From: Onishia taeanensis
GTDB lineage: Bacteria; Pseudomonadota; Gammaproteobacteria; Pseudomonadales; Halomonadaceae
Length of the DNA: 63,032 bases
Direction: 5' to 3'
Assembly: GCF_003268885.1 (NCBI RefSeq)
Contig: NZ_QLSX01000015.1
Span: 9,908-72,939, forward strand
The notes below the pieces were generated by a model. The model saw only the letters and a list, made by a program, of their open reading frames with translations. It was not told the DNA's origin and made no database searches. Positions 45,023-55,081 of the stretch are shown piece after piece. Each line of letters opens with the position of its first letter. Positions within the stretch are counted from its first letter, which is position 1. Made by a program: the position numbers and the translations under genes.

Positions 45023-45790
45023 ATGCTGAGCGTGACACCGATCCCGGCCTTCAACGACAACTACATCTGGCTCCTTCGCCAGGACACCAGCGACAAGGTG
45101 ACGGTTGTCGACCCGGGCGATGCTGCGCCGGTCATCGAGATCCTTGAGCGCGAGGGTTTGACGCTTGCCTCAATCCTTATTACCCATCATCACCATGACC
45201 ACACCGGCGGACTTCCCGAGCTGATCGAGCGCTATCACCCCCGCGTGATCGGCCCGGACAACCCGCGCATCGACGGCATCGACGAGCGCTTGGGCGACGG
45301 CGACGAATGCTTGGTGATGGGCCGCCGCTTCGAAGTGATAGCGGTACCTGGCCACACCCTTGATCATATCGCCTTCTTCGCAGCCGGTGTGCCACCGCTG
45401 CTGTTCTGTGGTGACACGCTGTTCTCAGGGGGCTGTGGCCGACTATTCGAGGGCACGGCAGAGCAGATGCATGCCTCGCTGTCTCGCCTAGTCGCCCTGC
45501 CCGGCGACACCTTGGTGTTCGCTGCTCACGAATACACGCTGGCCAACCTGCGTTTTGCCAAGGCGGCCGATCCAGATAATACGCTGCTGGATGCCTATCA
45601 GCGCGACTGTCAACGCGCCCGTGAGCTGGAGCGCCCGACGCTTCCCAGCAACATGGCCCGCGAACTGCAGATCAACCCCTTCCTGCGCAGCGATCAGCCC
45701 GGCGTTCAGCGGGCTGCCGGCTCACAAGGTGATGCCGACACCCCCCTCGCCACCTTTACCACGTTGCGCGCCTGGAAGGATGCCTTTTAA
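45023..45790 (+). CDS. gloB: Hydroxyacylglutathione hydrolase (glyoxalase II)
   Basis: A 255-residue metallo-beta-lactamase-fold enzyme hydrolysing S-lactoylglutathione in methylglyoxal detoxification. Metal ligands: THHHHDHTGG, VPGHTLDHIAFF, LLFCGDTLFSGGCGRLFEGT, and FAAHEYTLANLRFA. The C-terminal RELERPTLPSNM region binds glutathione. Followed by mltD after 68 bp, the usual gammaproteobacterial neighbour. Confidence 0.95.
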   Translation: MLSVTPIPAFNDNYIWLLRQDTSDKVTVVDPGDAAPVIEILEREGLTLASILITHHHHDHTGGLPELIERYHPRVIGPDNPRIDGIDERLGDGDECLVMGRRFEVIAVPGHTLDHIAFFAAGVPPLLFCGDTLFSGGCGRLFEGTAEQMHASLSRLVALPGDTLVFAAHEYTLANLRFAKAADPDNTLLDAYQRDCQRARELERPTLPSNMARELQINPFLRSDQPGVQRAAGSQGDADTPLATFTTLRAWKDAF

Positions 45791-45858
45791 GTCATCCCGA
45801 TCCTGATTCCATTGCCCCTGGACGCAGCACTCTAGCGCCCTCGAGGACCCCTACTTCT

Positions 45859-47034
45859 ATGTCAACCTATATCACTGCGCGGCGCCGGGCCATTTGCCTG
45901 GCCGGTACGCTTTTCATCAGCAGCATGACGCTGGCTGCCGTAACCGCCAAAGCCAGCACTTTTCACCCAGGCCAGGCAGCCAGCGGAGAACGCCAGGGCC
46001 TTCAGGTTATCGACCAGACGAACAAGACGTTCTGGGATGCCCTGCTCCTCGAGCCACCGGGATTCTGGGAAGTACTGCGCCAGCGCTTTGCCTGGCAGGA
46101 TCAGATCGATCATCCCCGCGTACAGGAGTGGATCGATCATTATCAGCAACATCCCGAAAGCATCGCCGACATCATCGAACGCTCGCGGCCGTGGATGCAC
46201 TGGATCACCAGTCGAGTGGAAGCTCGTGGTCTGCCCGGCGAGATCGCGCTCCTGCCCTTCATCGAGAGTGCCTACGATCCCAAGGCACGCAGCCATCGGG
46301 GCGCATCCGGCCTTTGGCAGTTCATGCCGCGTACGGGTGACGCCCTCGGGCTGACCCGCACCCGCGGCTATGACGGCCGCCTGGACGTGGTCGCCGCCAC
46401 CGAAGCGGCGCTGGACTACCTCGAAGGGCAGGCCGCACAGTGGTATGAGGGCGATATGGAACTCTCGTTGGCGGCTTACAATGCGGGTGCTGGCACGGTC
46501 AATCGAGCCCGCCGTGACGCAGCGAGCCGGGGCGAGCCGACCGACTATTGGCATCTTCGCCTGCCCGGCGAAACCATGAACTATGTGCCCAAATTGCTGG
46601 CGATCTCGGCGATCATCAATGATCCCGACCGCTATGCGCTGTCTCTGCCGACCATCAACAATAGGCCTACCGTCGCCGCGGTCGAGGTCGACGTGCCGCT
46701 GAGTCTCGAGCGCCTCGCGAAGATGGCCGACGTCAGCGTGCGCCGCCTGAAATCGCTCAACCCGGGCCACCTGGATGGCTTCGTTGATCCAGCTTACACG
46801 CCTGAGCTGGTAGTACCTGCTGACGCCAAGGATACCCTGCTGGCCAACCTGGATGGCGTTTCCACCGGCACCGTCCGCTATGTGGTTCGCCGTGGCGACA
46901 ATCTTTCGGTCATCGCCGACCAGCACAACGTCAGCCTGGCGTCCCTTCGCCAACGCAACGGCCTCAATGGTGACATGATCCGCGCCGGTCAGACGCTTTA
47001 CATTCCCAATCAGACGATTCTTGCCTCCAACTAG
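45859..47034 (+). CDS. mltD: Membrane-bound lytic murein transglycosylase D
   Basis: A 391-residue exported muramidase. After a signal-like N-terminus (ICLAGTLFISSMTLAAVTA) comes the SLT domain with catalytic Glu136 (LLPFIESAYDPKARSH), GASGLWQFMPRTG and LAAYNAGAGTVNRA. One LysM domain (about 343-387; YVVRRGDNLSVIADQHNVS) ends the protein, fewer than the two in E. coli MltD. No lipobox Cys is evident. Remodels peptidoglycan. Confidence 0.92.
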   Translation: MSTYITARRRAICLAGTLFISSMTLAAVTAKASTFHPGQAASGERQGLQVIDQTNKTFWDALLLEPPGFWEVLRQRFAWQDQIDHPRVQEWIDHYQQHPESIADIIERSRPWMHWITSRVEARGLPGEIALLPFIESAYDPKARSHRGASGLWQFMPRTGDALGLTRTRGYDGRLDVVAATEAALDYLEGQAAQWYEGDMELSLAAYNAGAGTVNRARRDAASRGEPTDYWHLRLPGETMNYVPKLLAISAIINDPDRYALSLPTINNRPTVAAVEVDVPLSLERLAKMADVSVRRLKSLNPGHLDGFVDPAYTPELVVPADAKDTLLANLDGVSTGTVRYVVRRGDNLSVIADQHNVSLASLRQRNGLNGDMIRAGQTLYIPNQTILASN

Positions 47035-47242
47035 GCGTTGGCTGATCCCCAGCTAGACATGGCCTGAGTGCTGATGAGGCCACACCGGAAAAGCCTCTTC
47101 GGCTGACCGGCCCCTCGCCCCCTGGGGCAAGGGGCGTGGTGGGACTCAATAGAGTTTACAAGTAGCGCGCCGGCTGACACTTTAGCGGCTGGGCTCACGT
47201 CATCAGAGGTGAGCCGCCTGACCGGATTCAAGGACGTCACCG

Positions 47243-49108
47243 ATGACCACTGCTGCTCTTCCCCCTCGCACCCGATCATCTCGCTGCCGCTTCACGGCCC
47301 CCTGGATCGCCATGGCTGGCCTGGTCCTTCCCGCCGTCGCACTGGCATCGCCCAAGGTAGCTACCGTGCATGGCCTGGCGCTTTATGGGGAGCCCGCCCT
47401 GCCCGCGGATTTCAGCCATTTTTCCTACGTCAATCCCGAGGCACCCAAGGGGGGCAGCCTGTTGCGGGCCGCGATCGGCGGCAGCTTCGACTCCACCAAT
47501 CCCTTCATCGTGCGAGGAACGCCCGCCGCCGGCCTGAACCAGATCTATGACACCCTGCTCGAGAGCAACCCCAACGAGACCTTCTCGAGCTATGGGCTGC
47601 TGGCCGAGGGCATCCGTCTTGACCCACAGCGCCGCTGGATCGAGTTCGACCTGCGCCCCGAAGCGCGCTTTCATGACGGCGAGCCGGTCGAGGCCAGCGA
47701 CGTGGTGTTCAGTTTCGAGACGCTGACTGAGAAGGGCCAGCCCTTCTATGCGGGCTACTACGAAGACGTGACCAAGGTGCGAGCGCTGGATGGCGACACC
47801 GTGCGCTTCGAGTTCGCGCCCAATAATTCCCGCGAACTGCCGTTGATCATTGGTCAACTGCCGATCCTGCCCGAACATTACTGGGCCGATCGCGACTTCA
47901 CCGCCACCACGCTGGACCCGCTGCTGGGCTCGGGGCCATATCGAATCAGCGAGGTACAGCCGGGCCGACGCATTGTCTATGAGCGAGTCGAGGACTATTG
48001 GGGCAAGGACCTGTCTGTGAACCAGGGTCGTCACAATATCGACGAGCTGGTCTATGACTATTATCGGGATCAGACCGTTGCCCTAGAGGCCTTCAAGGCC
48101 GGCAACCTGGACATGCGCATCGAGTCCAGTGCTCGCCAGTGGGCCACCGCCTATGACTTCCCGGCTGCCGAGAACGGCCTCGTCAAGCAGCTGAACATAC
48201 ACGATGGCCAACCCTCGGGCATGCAGGCCTATGTGATGAACCTGCGCCGTGAAACCTTCAAGGATCCCCGGGTCCGAGAGGCCATCAATCTGGCCTTCGA
48301 CTTCTCCTGGCTCAACGACAATCTGTTCTATGGTGCCTATGAGCGCACCGAAAGCTTCTTCGAGAACTCGCCCATGGCGGCCAGCGGTCTGCCCTCCGAG
48401 GACGAGCTCGCGCTTCTTGAGCCCCTCAGGGATCAACTGCCCGCATCAGTTTTCGAGACCCCGCTGCCGCTTGAAGAACCTGAAAAGCTGCGCCCGCGCC
48501 TGGCCAAGGCCCTGGAGCTGCTCAACGAGGCCGGCTATGTAGTGCGTGAAGGGGTGATGACGCAGGTGGAAACCGGCGAGCCGCTGAGCCTAGAAGTGCT
48601 CCTCTACGACACCCAGTTCGAACGGGTCGTCCAACCACTGCTGCGCAACCTGGCCCGGCTAGGAGTGCAAGGCGACATCCGCATCGTCGACGTCAACCAG
48701 TACCTGAACCGCCTGCGTAACTTCGATTACGACATGATTGTCGGCAGCTTCCCGCAGTCGAACAATCCCGGCAACGAGCAGCGTGAATACTGGACCAGTG
48801 CCTATGCTAACAAGCCCCAGAGTCGCAACCTCATCGGCCTGGAAAACCCGGCCATTGATTCGCTGGTCGAGACACTGATTCGCGCCGACAGCCGCGAAGA
48901 GCTGAATACCGCCGCCCGCGCCCTGGACCGCGTACTGCGCCATGGATTCTATGTGGTGCCTCAGTGGTATCTCGACAAGACGCGCATCGCGCTGTGGGAT
49001 ATGTTCGACTATCCCCAGCCGTTTCCAGAGTACAATCTGGACCTGTCTGCCTGGTGGGTCGACCCGGAACGGGAGGCCGAAATCCGCAAGCGACAGCGCA
49101 GCCGCTGA
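47243..49108 (+). CDS. yejA: Peptide ABC transporter substrate-binding protein YejA
   Basis: A 621-residue periplasmic binding protein (SBP_bac_5). Signal peptide about 1-35 (PWIAMAGLVLPAVALA). YejA-like features: FSHFSYVNPEAPKGG, AAIGGSFDSTNPFIVRGTP, RFHDGEPVEASDVVFSFETL, and YYDYYRDQTVALEAFKAGN. It captures peptides (microcin C-like or others) for YejBEF. A 289-bp gap with a GACCGGC/GCCGGTC hairpin (49319-49339) separates it from yejB and may set its higher expression. Confidence 0.92.
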   Translation: MTTAALPPRTRSSRCRFTAPWIAMAGLVLPAVALASPKVATVHGLALYGEPALPADFSHFSYVNPEAPKGGSLLRAAIGGSFDSTNPFIVRGTPAAGLNQIYDTLLESNPNETFSSYGLLAEGIRLDPQRRWIEFDLRPEARFHDGEPVEASDVVFSFETLTEKGQPFYAGYYEDVTKVRALDGDTVRFEFAPNNSRELPLIIGQLPILPEHYWADRDFTATTLDPLLGSGPYRISEVQPGRRIVYERVEDYWGKDLSVNQGRHNIDELVYDYYRDQTVALEAFKAGNLDMRIESSARQWATAYDFPAAENGLVKQLNIHDGQPSGMQAYVMNLRRETFKDPRVREAINLAFDFSWLNDNLFYGAYERTESFFENSPMAASGLPSEDELALLEPLRDQLPASVFETPLPLEEPEKLRPRLAKALELLNEAGYVVREGVMTQVETGEPLSLEVLLYDTQFERVVQPLLRNLARLGVQGDIRIVDVNQYLNRLRNFDYDMIVGSFPQSNNPGNEQREYWTSAYANKPQSRNLIGLENPAIDSLVETLIRADSREELNTAARALDRVLRHGFYVVPQWYLDKTRIALWDMFDYPQPFPEYNLDLSAWWVDPEREAEIRKRQRSR

Positions 49109-49397
49109 CCTAGACTGCCCTCTGGGCCAGGCCGGACAGTTTGTGCCTGAAGATGAGTGCGTAAATAAAGACGGGAGCTTACATGCTGGTGCCTAGGTTC
49201 TCTGACTTAAGCTCTGTTGCTTAGGCCCTGATGGCCCTGATGCTTAGCTTCTGGTGCGGGCTGAAGACGTTGCATTGATATGGCCCGTCGTCCCCATTTC
49301 CGCGGTCTGATCAAACAAGACCGGCGATAAAGGCCGGTCATACTCGATCAGGGTCGCTTCACAGACATTATTGCTGGAACGCTGAAAAGGACTCTTC

Positions 49398-50468
49398 GTG
49401 GCTTCCTATGTCCTTCGCCGCCTGCTGCTGATGATCCCTACCCTGCTGGGGATCCTGCTGCTCAACTTCATCATTGTGCAGGCTGCCCCTGGCGGCCCCA
49501 TCGACCAGATGCTGGCACGCAGCCAGGGCCTGGACAGTTCGGCCAGCACCCGCCTCGATGGCGGCGGTGGCGATAGCGTCAAGGGCGAGTCCCGCGGCTC
49601 GCGGGGCGTCGAGGAGCGCTTCATCGCCCAGCTCGAGGAGCAATTCGGCTTCGACAAACCCGCTCATGAGCGGTTTTTCGACATGCTCCACGACTACGCC
49701 ACCTTCGATTTCGGCGAGAGCTTCTTCCGCGACCGGCCGGTGGTCGACCTGATGGTCGAGCGCCTGCCGGTGTCGATATCGCTGGGGCTATGGACGACGC
49801 TGCTGGTCTATCTGATCTCGATCCCGCTGGGGGTGCGCAAGGCCCTGCGTCACGGCTCGCCCTTCGATGTCTGGACGTCAGGCCTGGTGATCGTCGGCTA
49901 TGCCATTCCCGGCTTCCTGTTCGCGATCCTGCTGATCGTGCTCTTTGCCGGCGGCAGCTACTTCGATGTCTTCCCGCTGCGCGGCCTGACGTCACCGGAC
50001 TTCGACACCCTTTCGGCCTGGGGCAAGGTCAAGGACTACTTCTGGCATATCTCGTTGCCGGTGCTGGCCTCGGCCATCGGCAGCTTCGCCACCCTGACCA
50101 TGCTGACCAAGAACAGCTTCCTCGACGAGATTCACAAGCAGTACGTGCTGACCGCTCGAGCCAAGGGCGCCGGCGATCATCAGGTGCTCTACGGCCACGT
50201 CTTCCGCAACGCCATGCTGATCATCATCGCCGGGCTGCCCTCGGCGCTGATCGGCATCTTCTTCACCGGCTCACTGCTGATCGAGGTCATCTTCTCGCTC
50301 AACGGCCTCGGGCTGCTCGGCTTCGAGGCGGTGATGCAGCGTGATTACCCGGTGATCTTCGGCACCCTCTACCTTTACACGCTGATCGGCCTGGTGCTTA
50401 AACTGATCTCCGATTTGACCTACGTATGGGTCGACCCGCGCATCGACTTCGCAACGAGGGAGGCGTGA
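49398..50468 (+). CDS. yejB: Peptide ABC transporter permease YejB
   Basis: A 356-residue inner-membrane permease of the OppB type with about six helices: [20 protein letters not shown] at the start, [12 protein letters not shown], and the coupling loop [21 protein letters not shown] charged insertion after residue 50 ([17 protein letters not shown]) is normal for YejB. Start: GTG 49398 with AAAGGA upstream. The stop shares a base with the yejE start. Confidence 0.93.
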   Translation: MASYVLRRLLLMIPTLLGILLLNFIIVQAAPGGPIDQMLARSQGLDSSASTRLDGGGGDSVKGESRGSRGVEERFIAQLEEQFGFDKPAHERFFDMLHDYATFDFGESFFRDRPVVDLMVERLPVSISLGLWTTLLVYLISIPLGVRKALRHGSPFDVWTSGLVIVGYAIPGFLFAILLIVLFAGGSYFDVFPLRGLTSPDFDTLSAWGKVKDYFWHISLPVLASAIGSFATLTMLTKNSFLDEIHKQYVLTARAKGAGDHQVLYGHVFRNAMLIIIAGLPSALIGIFFTGSLLIEVIFSLNGLGLLGFEAVMQRDYPVIFGTLYLYTLIGLVLKLISDLTYVWVDPRIDFATREA

Positions 50469-51586
50469 TGCGCATCTTCACACGCTTTTATCAGTCCCTG
50501 TCGCCGATCACACGCCGCCGCCTGGCCGTTTTCCACGGCAACCGCCGGGCCCGGCTGTCGCTCTGGCTGTTTCTGTTCATGTTCATCTTGAGCCTCGGCG
50601 CCGAACTGATCGCCAATGACAAACCGCTGGTGATGCAGTATCAGGGCGACTGGTATGTGCCGCTGCTGGTCGACTATCCGGAGACCGAGTTCGGCGGTTT
50701 TCTGCCCACCGCCACCGACTACCGTGACCCCTATGTGCGCGAAGCCATCGAGGACGACGGCTGGATGCTGTGGCCACCGATCCCCTTCTCCTACCAGACG
50801 CTGGACATGGAGCTCACCCGGCCGGCACCTTCCTCGCCCGACGGGCGTCATTGGCTGGGTACCGACGACCAGGGCCGCGATGTGCTGGCGCGGGTGATCT
50901 ATGGTTTTCGCCTGTCGGTGGTCTTCGCCCTGGTGCTGACCATTGGCTCGCTGACCCTGGGCGTGGTGATCGGCGGCGTACAGGGTTACTTTGGGGGCAA
51001 GGTCGATCTGATCGGCCAGCGGCTGATCGAGATCTGGTCGGGGCTGCCGGTGCTATTCCTGCTGATCATTCTGGCAAGTCTGGTGCAGCCCAATCTGTGG
51101 TGGCTGCTCGGCATCATGCTGCTGTTCTCCTGGCTGGGCCTGGTCGACGTGGTGCGCGCCGAGTTTCTACGCGCGCGCAACCTCGAATATGTGCGCGCCG
51201 CCAAGGCCATGGGCCTGCCCTCGCACCTGATCATGTGGCGTCATGTGCTGCCCAATGCCATGGTCGCCACCCTGACCTTTATCCCCTTCCTGTTCACTGG
51301 CGCCATCACCACTCTGACCGCTCTGGATTTCCTTGGCTTCGGCCTGCCGCCAGGCTCGCCGTCGCTTGGCGAACTGGTGGCCCAGGGCAAGAACAACCTG
51401 CAGGCGCCATGGCTCGGCATCACCGCTTTCGTGAGCCTGTCGCTGATGCTCTCGCTGCTGGTATTTATTGGCGAAGGGCTGCGCGATGCGTTCGATCCGC
51501 GCCATATCCAGACCAGCCCCAAGGCACCCGCCTCGACAACGTCTGCGACCACGCATGACGCCGCCAGGAGCACGGACGATGCCTGA
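50468..51586 (+). CDS. yejE: Peptide ABC transporter permease YejE
   Basis: A 372-residue OppC-type permease. The N-terminus fits YejE: PITRRRLAVFHGNRRARLSL then WLFLFMFILSLGAELIAND. Permease core: WLGTDDQGRDVLARVIYGFR and the EAA-like loop VRAAKAMGLPSHLIMWRHVL. Start ATG 50468 overlaps the yejB stop (TGATG); the longer frame lies inside yejB. The C-terminal Thr/Ser-rich tail overlaps yejF by 8 bp. Confidence 0.93.
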   Translation: MRIFTRFYQSLSPITRRRLAVFHGNRRARLSLWLFLFMFILSLGAELIANDKPLVMQYQGDWYVPLLVDYPETEFGGFLPTATDYRDPYVREAIEDDGWMLWPPIPFSYQTLDMELTRPAPSSPDGRHWLGTDDQGRDVLARVIYGFRLSVVFALVLTIGSLTLGVVIGGVQGYFGGKVDLIGQRLIEIWSGLPVLFLLIILASLVQPNLWWLLGIMLLFSWLGLVDVVRAEFLRARNLEYVRAAKAMGLPSHLIMWRHVLPNAMVATLTFIPFLFTGAITTLTALDFLGFGLPPGSPSLGELVAQGKNNLQAPWLGITAFVSLSLMLSLLVFIGEGLRDAFDPRHIQTSPKAPASTTSATTHDAARSTDDA

Positions 51587-53243
51587 AACGACGCCTAGAA
51601 ACCCGTCACAAACCCAGTCACAGACACTGCCTGAAGCCGGGCTCCCGCACACTCATACCCGACCGCTGCTGCGTCTGGACGACCTGACCATCGACTTCGA
51701 CGGCGAGAGGGTCGTGGATTCGCTGTCGCTGCATATCCATTCAGGCGAAGCGCTGGCCCTGGTCGGCGAATCCGGCTCAGGCAAGTCGGTCAGCGCTTTG
51801 GGGGCCATGAACCTGCTGCCTGACAATGCCAGCGTCACCGGGCAGCGCCAGCTTGGTGATACCGATCTGGCTACGCTGAAAAGGCGCGACTGGCAGGGCC
51901 TGCTTGGCAGTCGAGTTGGCTTCGTTTTTCAGGAGCCCATGACCTCGCTGAACCCGCTGCATACCGTCGAGAAACAGATCGGCGAGACCCTGCGCCTGCA
52001 CCAGGGCCTCAGCGGCAAGGCCGCCCGCGCCAGGGCCAGGGAGCTGCTTATCCAGGTCAAGCTGCCTCGGCCGGACGAACTGCTGGATGCCTGGCCCCAC
52101 CAGCTGTCAGGCGGCCAGCGCCAGCGAGTGATGATCGCCATGGCGATCGCCAATGAACCGGAGCTGCTGATCGCCGATGAGCCGACGACGGCACTCGATG
52201 TCACCGTGCAGCAGGATATCCTGGCCCTGCTCAGAGAGCTTCGCGAGCGCCACGGCATGGGCATGCTGCTGATCACCCATGACCTGAACCTGGTGCGCCG
52301 CCATGCCGATCGGGTCTGCGTGCTCTATCACGGTCGTGAGCAGGAAACCGGCCCGGTGGAACGCGTCTTTCGCGATCCGCAGAGCCACTACACCCGCACG
52401 CTACTGAATGCCGAGCCACAGGGCCGGCCACGCCCCATCGGCAGCCCCCCCGTGCTGATGGCGGCGAGAGCCTTACGGGTAGCCTTTTCGCGCCCCAAGC
52501 GCCTCTTCTCTCGGAACCCACCGCCCTTCGTGGCCGTGCGGCCGCTCGACCTGACCCTGCGCCGCGGCGAGACCCTAGGCATCGTCGGAGAGTCCGGTTC
52601 CGGCAAGACCACCTTAGCCATGGCGCTGCTTCGCCTGACGGCCAGTGATGGCGAAATCGACTTCGCCGGGGAGCGGCTGGATACGCTCAGCGGCAAGGCT
52701 TTGCGCCAGCAGCGCCGACGCTTCCAGATCGTCTTCCAGGACCCCTATGGCTCGCTGTCACCGCGCCTGCCGGTGGCCAAGATCATCAGCGAAGGGCTGC
52801 GTTTTCATCATCCCGAGCTCGATGATGCCGAAGTCGAACGGCGCGTCCAGGCGACGCTGCTCGAGGTCGGGCTGCCCGCCGACTGCGCCTCTCGCTATCC
52901 CCATGAGTTCTCCGGTGGTCAACGCCAGCGCATTGCCGTGGCCCGGGCCATCATTCTCGAGCCGGAGCTGGTCGTGCTCGATGAACCTACATCGGCGCTG
53001 GACCGTACCGTGCAGAAACAGCTGGTCGAGCTGCTCGGGGATTTGCAGGCCCGGCGCGGGCTGAGCTACCTGTTCATCAGCCATGACCTGGCCGTGGTGC
53101 GCGCCATGGCCCACCGGGTCATGGTGATGAAGGATGGCGACGTGGTCGAGGAAGGCTCAAGCGAGCAGGTGCTGGGCGCACCTCAAACGCCCTACACCCG
53201 GGCGCTGGTCGACGCCGCCGGCCTGACACCGACAACCGGCTGA
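51579..53243 (+). CDS. yejF: Peptide ABC transporter dual ATPase YejF
   Basis: A 554-residue protein with two ABC domains in tandem. Walker A at GESGSGKSVSA and GESGSGKTTLA; signatures LSGGQRQRVMIAMAIANEPE and FSGGQRQRIAVARAIILEPE; Walker B LLIADEPTTALD and LVVLDEPTSALD. AGGAG precedes ATG 51579, 8 bp inside yejE. Powers YejABE. Ends 50 bp before the TPP riboswitch. Confidence 0.94.
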   Translation: MPETTPRNPSQTQSQTLPEAGLPHTHTRPLLRLDDLTIDFDGERVVDSLSLHIHSGEALALVGESGSGKSVSALGAMNLLPDNASVTGQRQLGDTDLATLKRRDWQGLLGSRVGFVFQEPMTSLNPLHTVEKQIGETLRLHQGLSGKAARARARELLIQVKLPRPDELLDAWPHQLSGGQRQRVMIAMAIANEPELLIADEPTTALDVTVQQDILALLRELRERHGMGMLLITHDLNLVRRHADRVCVLYHGREQETGPVERVFRDPQSHYTRTLLNAEPQGRPRPIGSPPVLMAARALRVAFSRPKRLFSRNPPPFVAVRPLDLTLRRGETLGIVGESGSGKTTLAMALLRLTASDGEIDFAGERLDTLSGKALRQQRRRFQIVFQDPYGSLSPRLPVAKIISEGLRFHHPELDDAEVERRVQATLLEVGLPADCASRYPHEFSGGQRQRIAVARAIILEPELVVLDEPTSALDRTVQKQLVELLGDLQARRGLSYLFISHDLAVVRAMAHRVMVMKDGDVVEEGSSEQVLGAPQTPYTRALVDAAGLTPTTG

Positions 53244-53292
53244 TTCGGGCTGGGCTTTACAGCCAGCCGATCGGCAGAGATAGTGTGCACAC

Positions 53293-53372
53293 TGACGACA
53301 GGGGCGCCGGCACTCGCCGGCTGAGAGGCACCCTTCGAACCTGACCCGGATAATGCCGGCGGAGGGAGTCGT
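53293..53372 (+). promoter_or_regulatory. TPP riboswitch (THI element)
   Basis: Conserved core segments in order: GGCTGAGAGGCACCC, TTCGAACCTGACCCGG, ATAATGCCGGCGGAGGGA. Binding thiamine pyrophosphate should shut off thiM-thiE. Just downstream are two stems: GTGTGGC/GCCACAC (about 53371-53401) and GCCTCC/GGAGGC (53406-53422), the second covering the thiM ribosome-binding site, so control is probably at translation. Confidence 0.95.
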
Positions 53373-53425
53373 GTGGCGGGCGCGCCCAACGCCTGCCACA
53401 CGATCGCCTCCGCTCAGGAGGCCCG

Positions 53426-54226
53426 ATGACCACGATTGACCCCACTGCTCATCTGACGCGAGTCCGCGAGACGGCGCCGCTGATTCACAACATCACCAAC
53501 TTCGTCGCCATGAATGCCATGGCCAATGTGCTGCTAGCTATCGGCGCGTCGCCGGCCATGGTGCATGCGCGAGAGGAAGCCGCCGAGTTCGCCGGACTGG
53601 CCCGCGCCCTGACCATCAATATCGGTACGCTGTCACCGCATTGGGTCGAGGCCATGCTCGAGGCTGCAAGCGCCGCCCGAGCGGCCGGCACGCCTTGGGT
53701 ACTGGATCCGGTCGCGGTGGGTGCCACCGCCTATCGCCGCAAGACCGCCCGTCAGCTGATTGCCCTGTCACCCACGGTAATACGCGGCAATGCCTCCGAG
53801 ATCATTGCCCTGGCCACCGAGAGCGCGAGTGGCCGAGGCGTCGACAGCACCGATGCCGCCGACAGCGCCCGCGACGCGGCCCTGCAACTGGCCGGGAAGA
53901 CCGGCGCCGTGGTCGCCGTCACCGGCGAGCAGGATCTCGTCACCGACGGCGAGCGCCTGGTATGGGTCGAGGGCGGCCATCCGCTGATGCCCAAGGTCAC
54001 AACCCTTGGCTGTTCGCTGACCGGGGTCGTCGCCGCCTTCATCGCCGAGGCCGAGGACCCCTTTGTGGCGACCGTCGCGGCCCTTGCCTGCTATGCTAGG
54101 GCCGGCGAACTGGCCGGCCAGGAAGCCAGAGGTCCCGGCAGCTTCTCGGTCGCCTTTCTCGACGCCCTCTATGGACTCGACGCGCCAGCGCTGGCGGATC
54201 GCCACCTGGAGATCCGCCATGTGTAA
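53426..54226 (+). CDS. thiM: Hydroxyethylthiazole kinase
   Basis: A 266-residue ribokinase-like salvage enzyme phosphorylating the thiazole moiety of thiamine. Family motifs: PLIHNITNFVAMNAMANVLL near the start, GTPWVLDPVAVGATAYR, VIRGNASEIIALA, and the catalytic TLGCSLTGVVAAFIA region (Cys as in ThiM). Preceded by the TPP riboswitch and AGGAGG. Its last 8 bp overlap thiE. Confidence 0.95.
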   Translation: MTTIDPTAHLTRVRETAPLIHNITNFVAMNAMANVLLAIGASPAMVHAREEAAEFAGLARALTINIGTLSPHWVEAMLEAASAARAAGTPWVLDPVAVGATAYRRKTARQLIALSPTVIRGNASEIIALATESASGRGVDSTDAADSARDAALQLAGKTGAVVAVTGEQDLVTDGERLVWVEGGHPLMPKVTTLGCSLTGVVAAFIAEAEDPFVATVAALACYARAGELAGQEARGPGSFSVAFLDALYGLDAPALADRHLEIRHV

Positions 54227-54860
54227 TCACAGCCCATCCAAGGCATTCGACCTGTCCCTGTACCTTGTGACCGATGCCGCGCTTTGCGCAAAAGCAGGGC
54301 TCATCGATACCGTACTTGCCGCCGTGCGCGGCGGCGTGACGATGGTTCAGTTGCGCAACAAGACAGCAAGCGATGCTGAACTCATCGTGCAGGCCCGCCG
54401 GCTCATGGCCGCGCTTCACGGCACCGGCGTCCCGCTGATCATTAACGACCGCCTGGACGTCGCCATTGCCGCCGGCGCCGACGGCCTGCACATCGGCCAG
54501 GGGGACGGCGACGTGGCCGAAGCACGCCGGCAGCTGGGGCCCGATGCCATCCTGGGGCTCTCGGTCGAAAACAGCATCCAGCTCGCCGCTCTCGATCCGC
54601 AAGGACTGGATTACCTTGGCATAGGCCCGGTGTTCGCCACCGCTAGCAAGCAAGATCATGCGCCGCCGCTGGGCCTTGAAGGTCTCACCGAATTAGCGGC
54701 ATCAAGCCCGCTGCCGACTGTCGCCATCGGCGGCTTGAACGCGAGCCATGTCGAGGCCATCCGACAATCGGGCGCTAATGGACTGGCGGTAATCTCCGCG
54801 ATCTGCGGTCAACCCGATCCGCAAGCTGCTGCCACGGCATTTGGCCATCCGCTTTCATAG
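54219..54860 (+). CDS. thiE: Thiamine-phosphate synthase
   Basis: A 213-residue TIM-barrel enzyme joining HMP-PP and thiazole phosphate. Signatures: LYLVTDAALC, GGVTMVQLRNKTASDAEL, LIINDRLDVAIAAGADGLHI with GQGD, YLGIGPVFATASKQDH and VAIGGLNASHV. Start ATG 54219 inside the thiM end; the longer frame is a shadow of thiM. Together with thiM it forms a thiazole-salvage pair. Confidence 0.95.
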   Translation: MCNHSPSKAFDLSLYLVTDAALCAKAGLIDTVLAAVRGGVTMVQLRNKTASDAELIVQARRLMAALHGTGVPLIINDRLDVAIAAGADGLHIGQGDGDVAEARRQLGPDAILGLSVENSIQLAALDPQGLDYLGIGPVFATASKQDHAPPLGLEGLTELAASSPLPTVAIGGLNASHVEAIRQSGANGLAVISAICGQPDPQAAATAFGHPLS

Positions 54861-55081
54861 CCTGGCGAAGGCCACTGGCTCAACTCTCCCCTGAGCCCCG
54901 CGCCCTATGCCCTGCGTCCTGCGTCCTGCGGGTTTCCAACTTTGGATGTTTATCTTACTGAGCGAATACGGTGAAACCCCATCCTTTTCTCATGGAACGG
55001 CTACGCTGAGTGCAGGCAGAAACGCTGCCTAGCCTGGCGTGATACGTCAGGTCACCTAGACCGAAACTGGGAGACGCAGAA

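Noticed and set aside
45862-46953. 363-codon minus-strand frame opposite mltD
   Set aside because: Shadow of mltD caused by GC-rich third positions; mltD carries all expected motifs.
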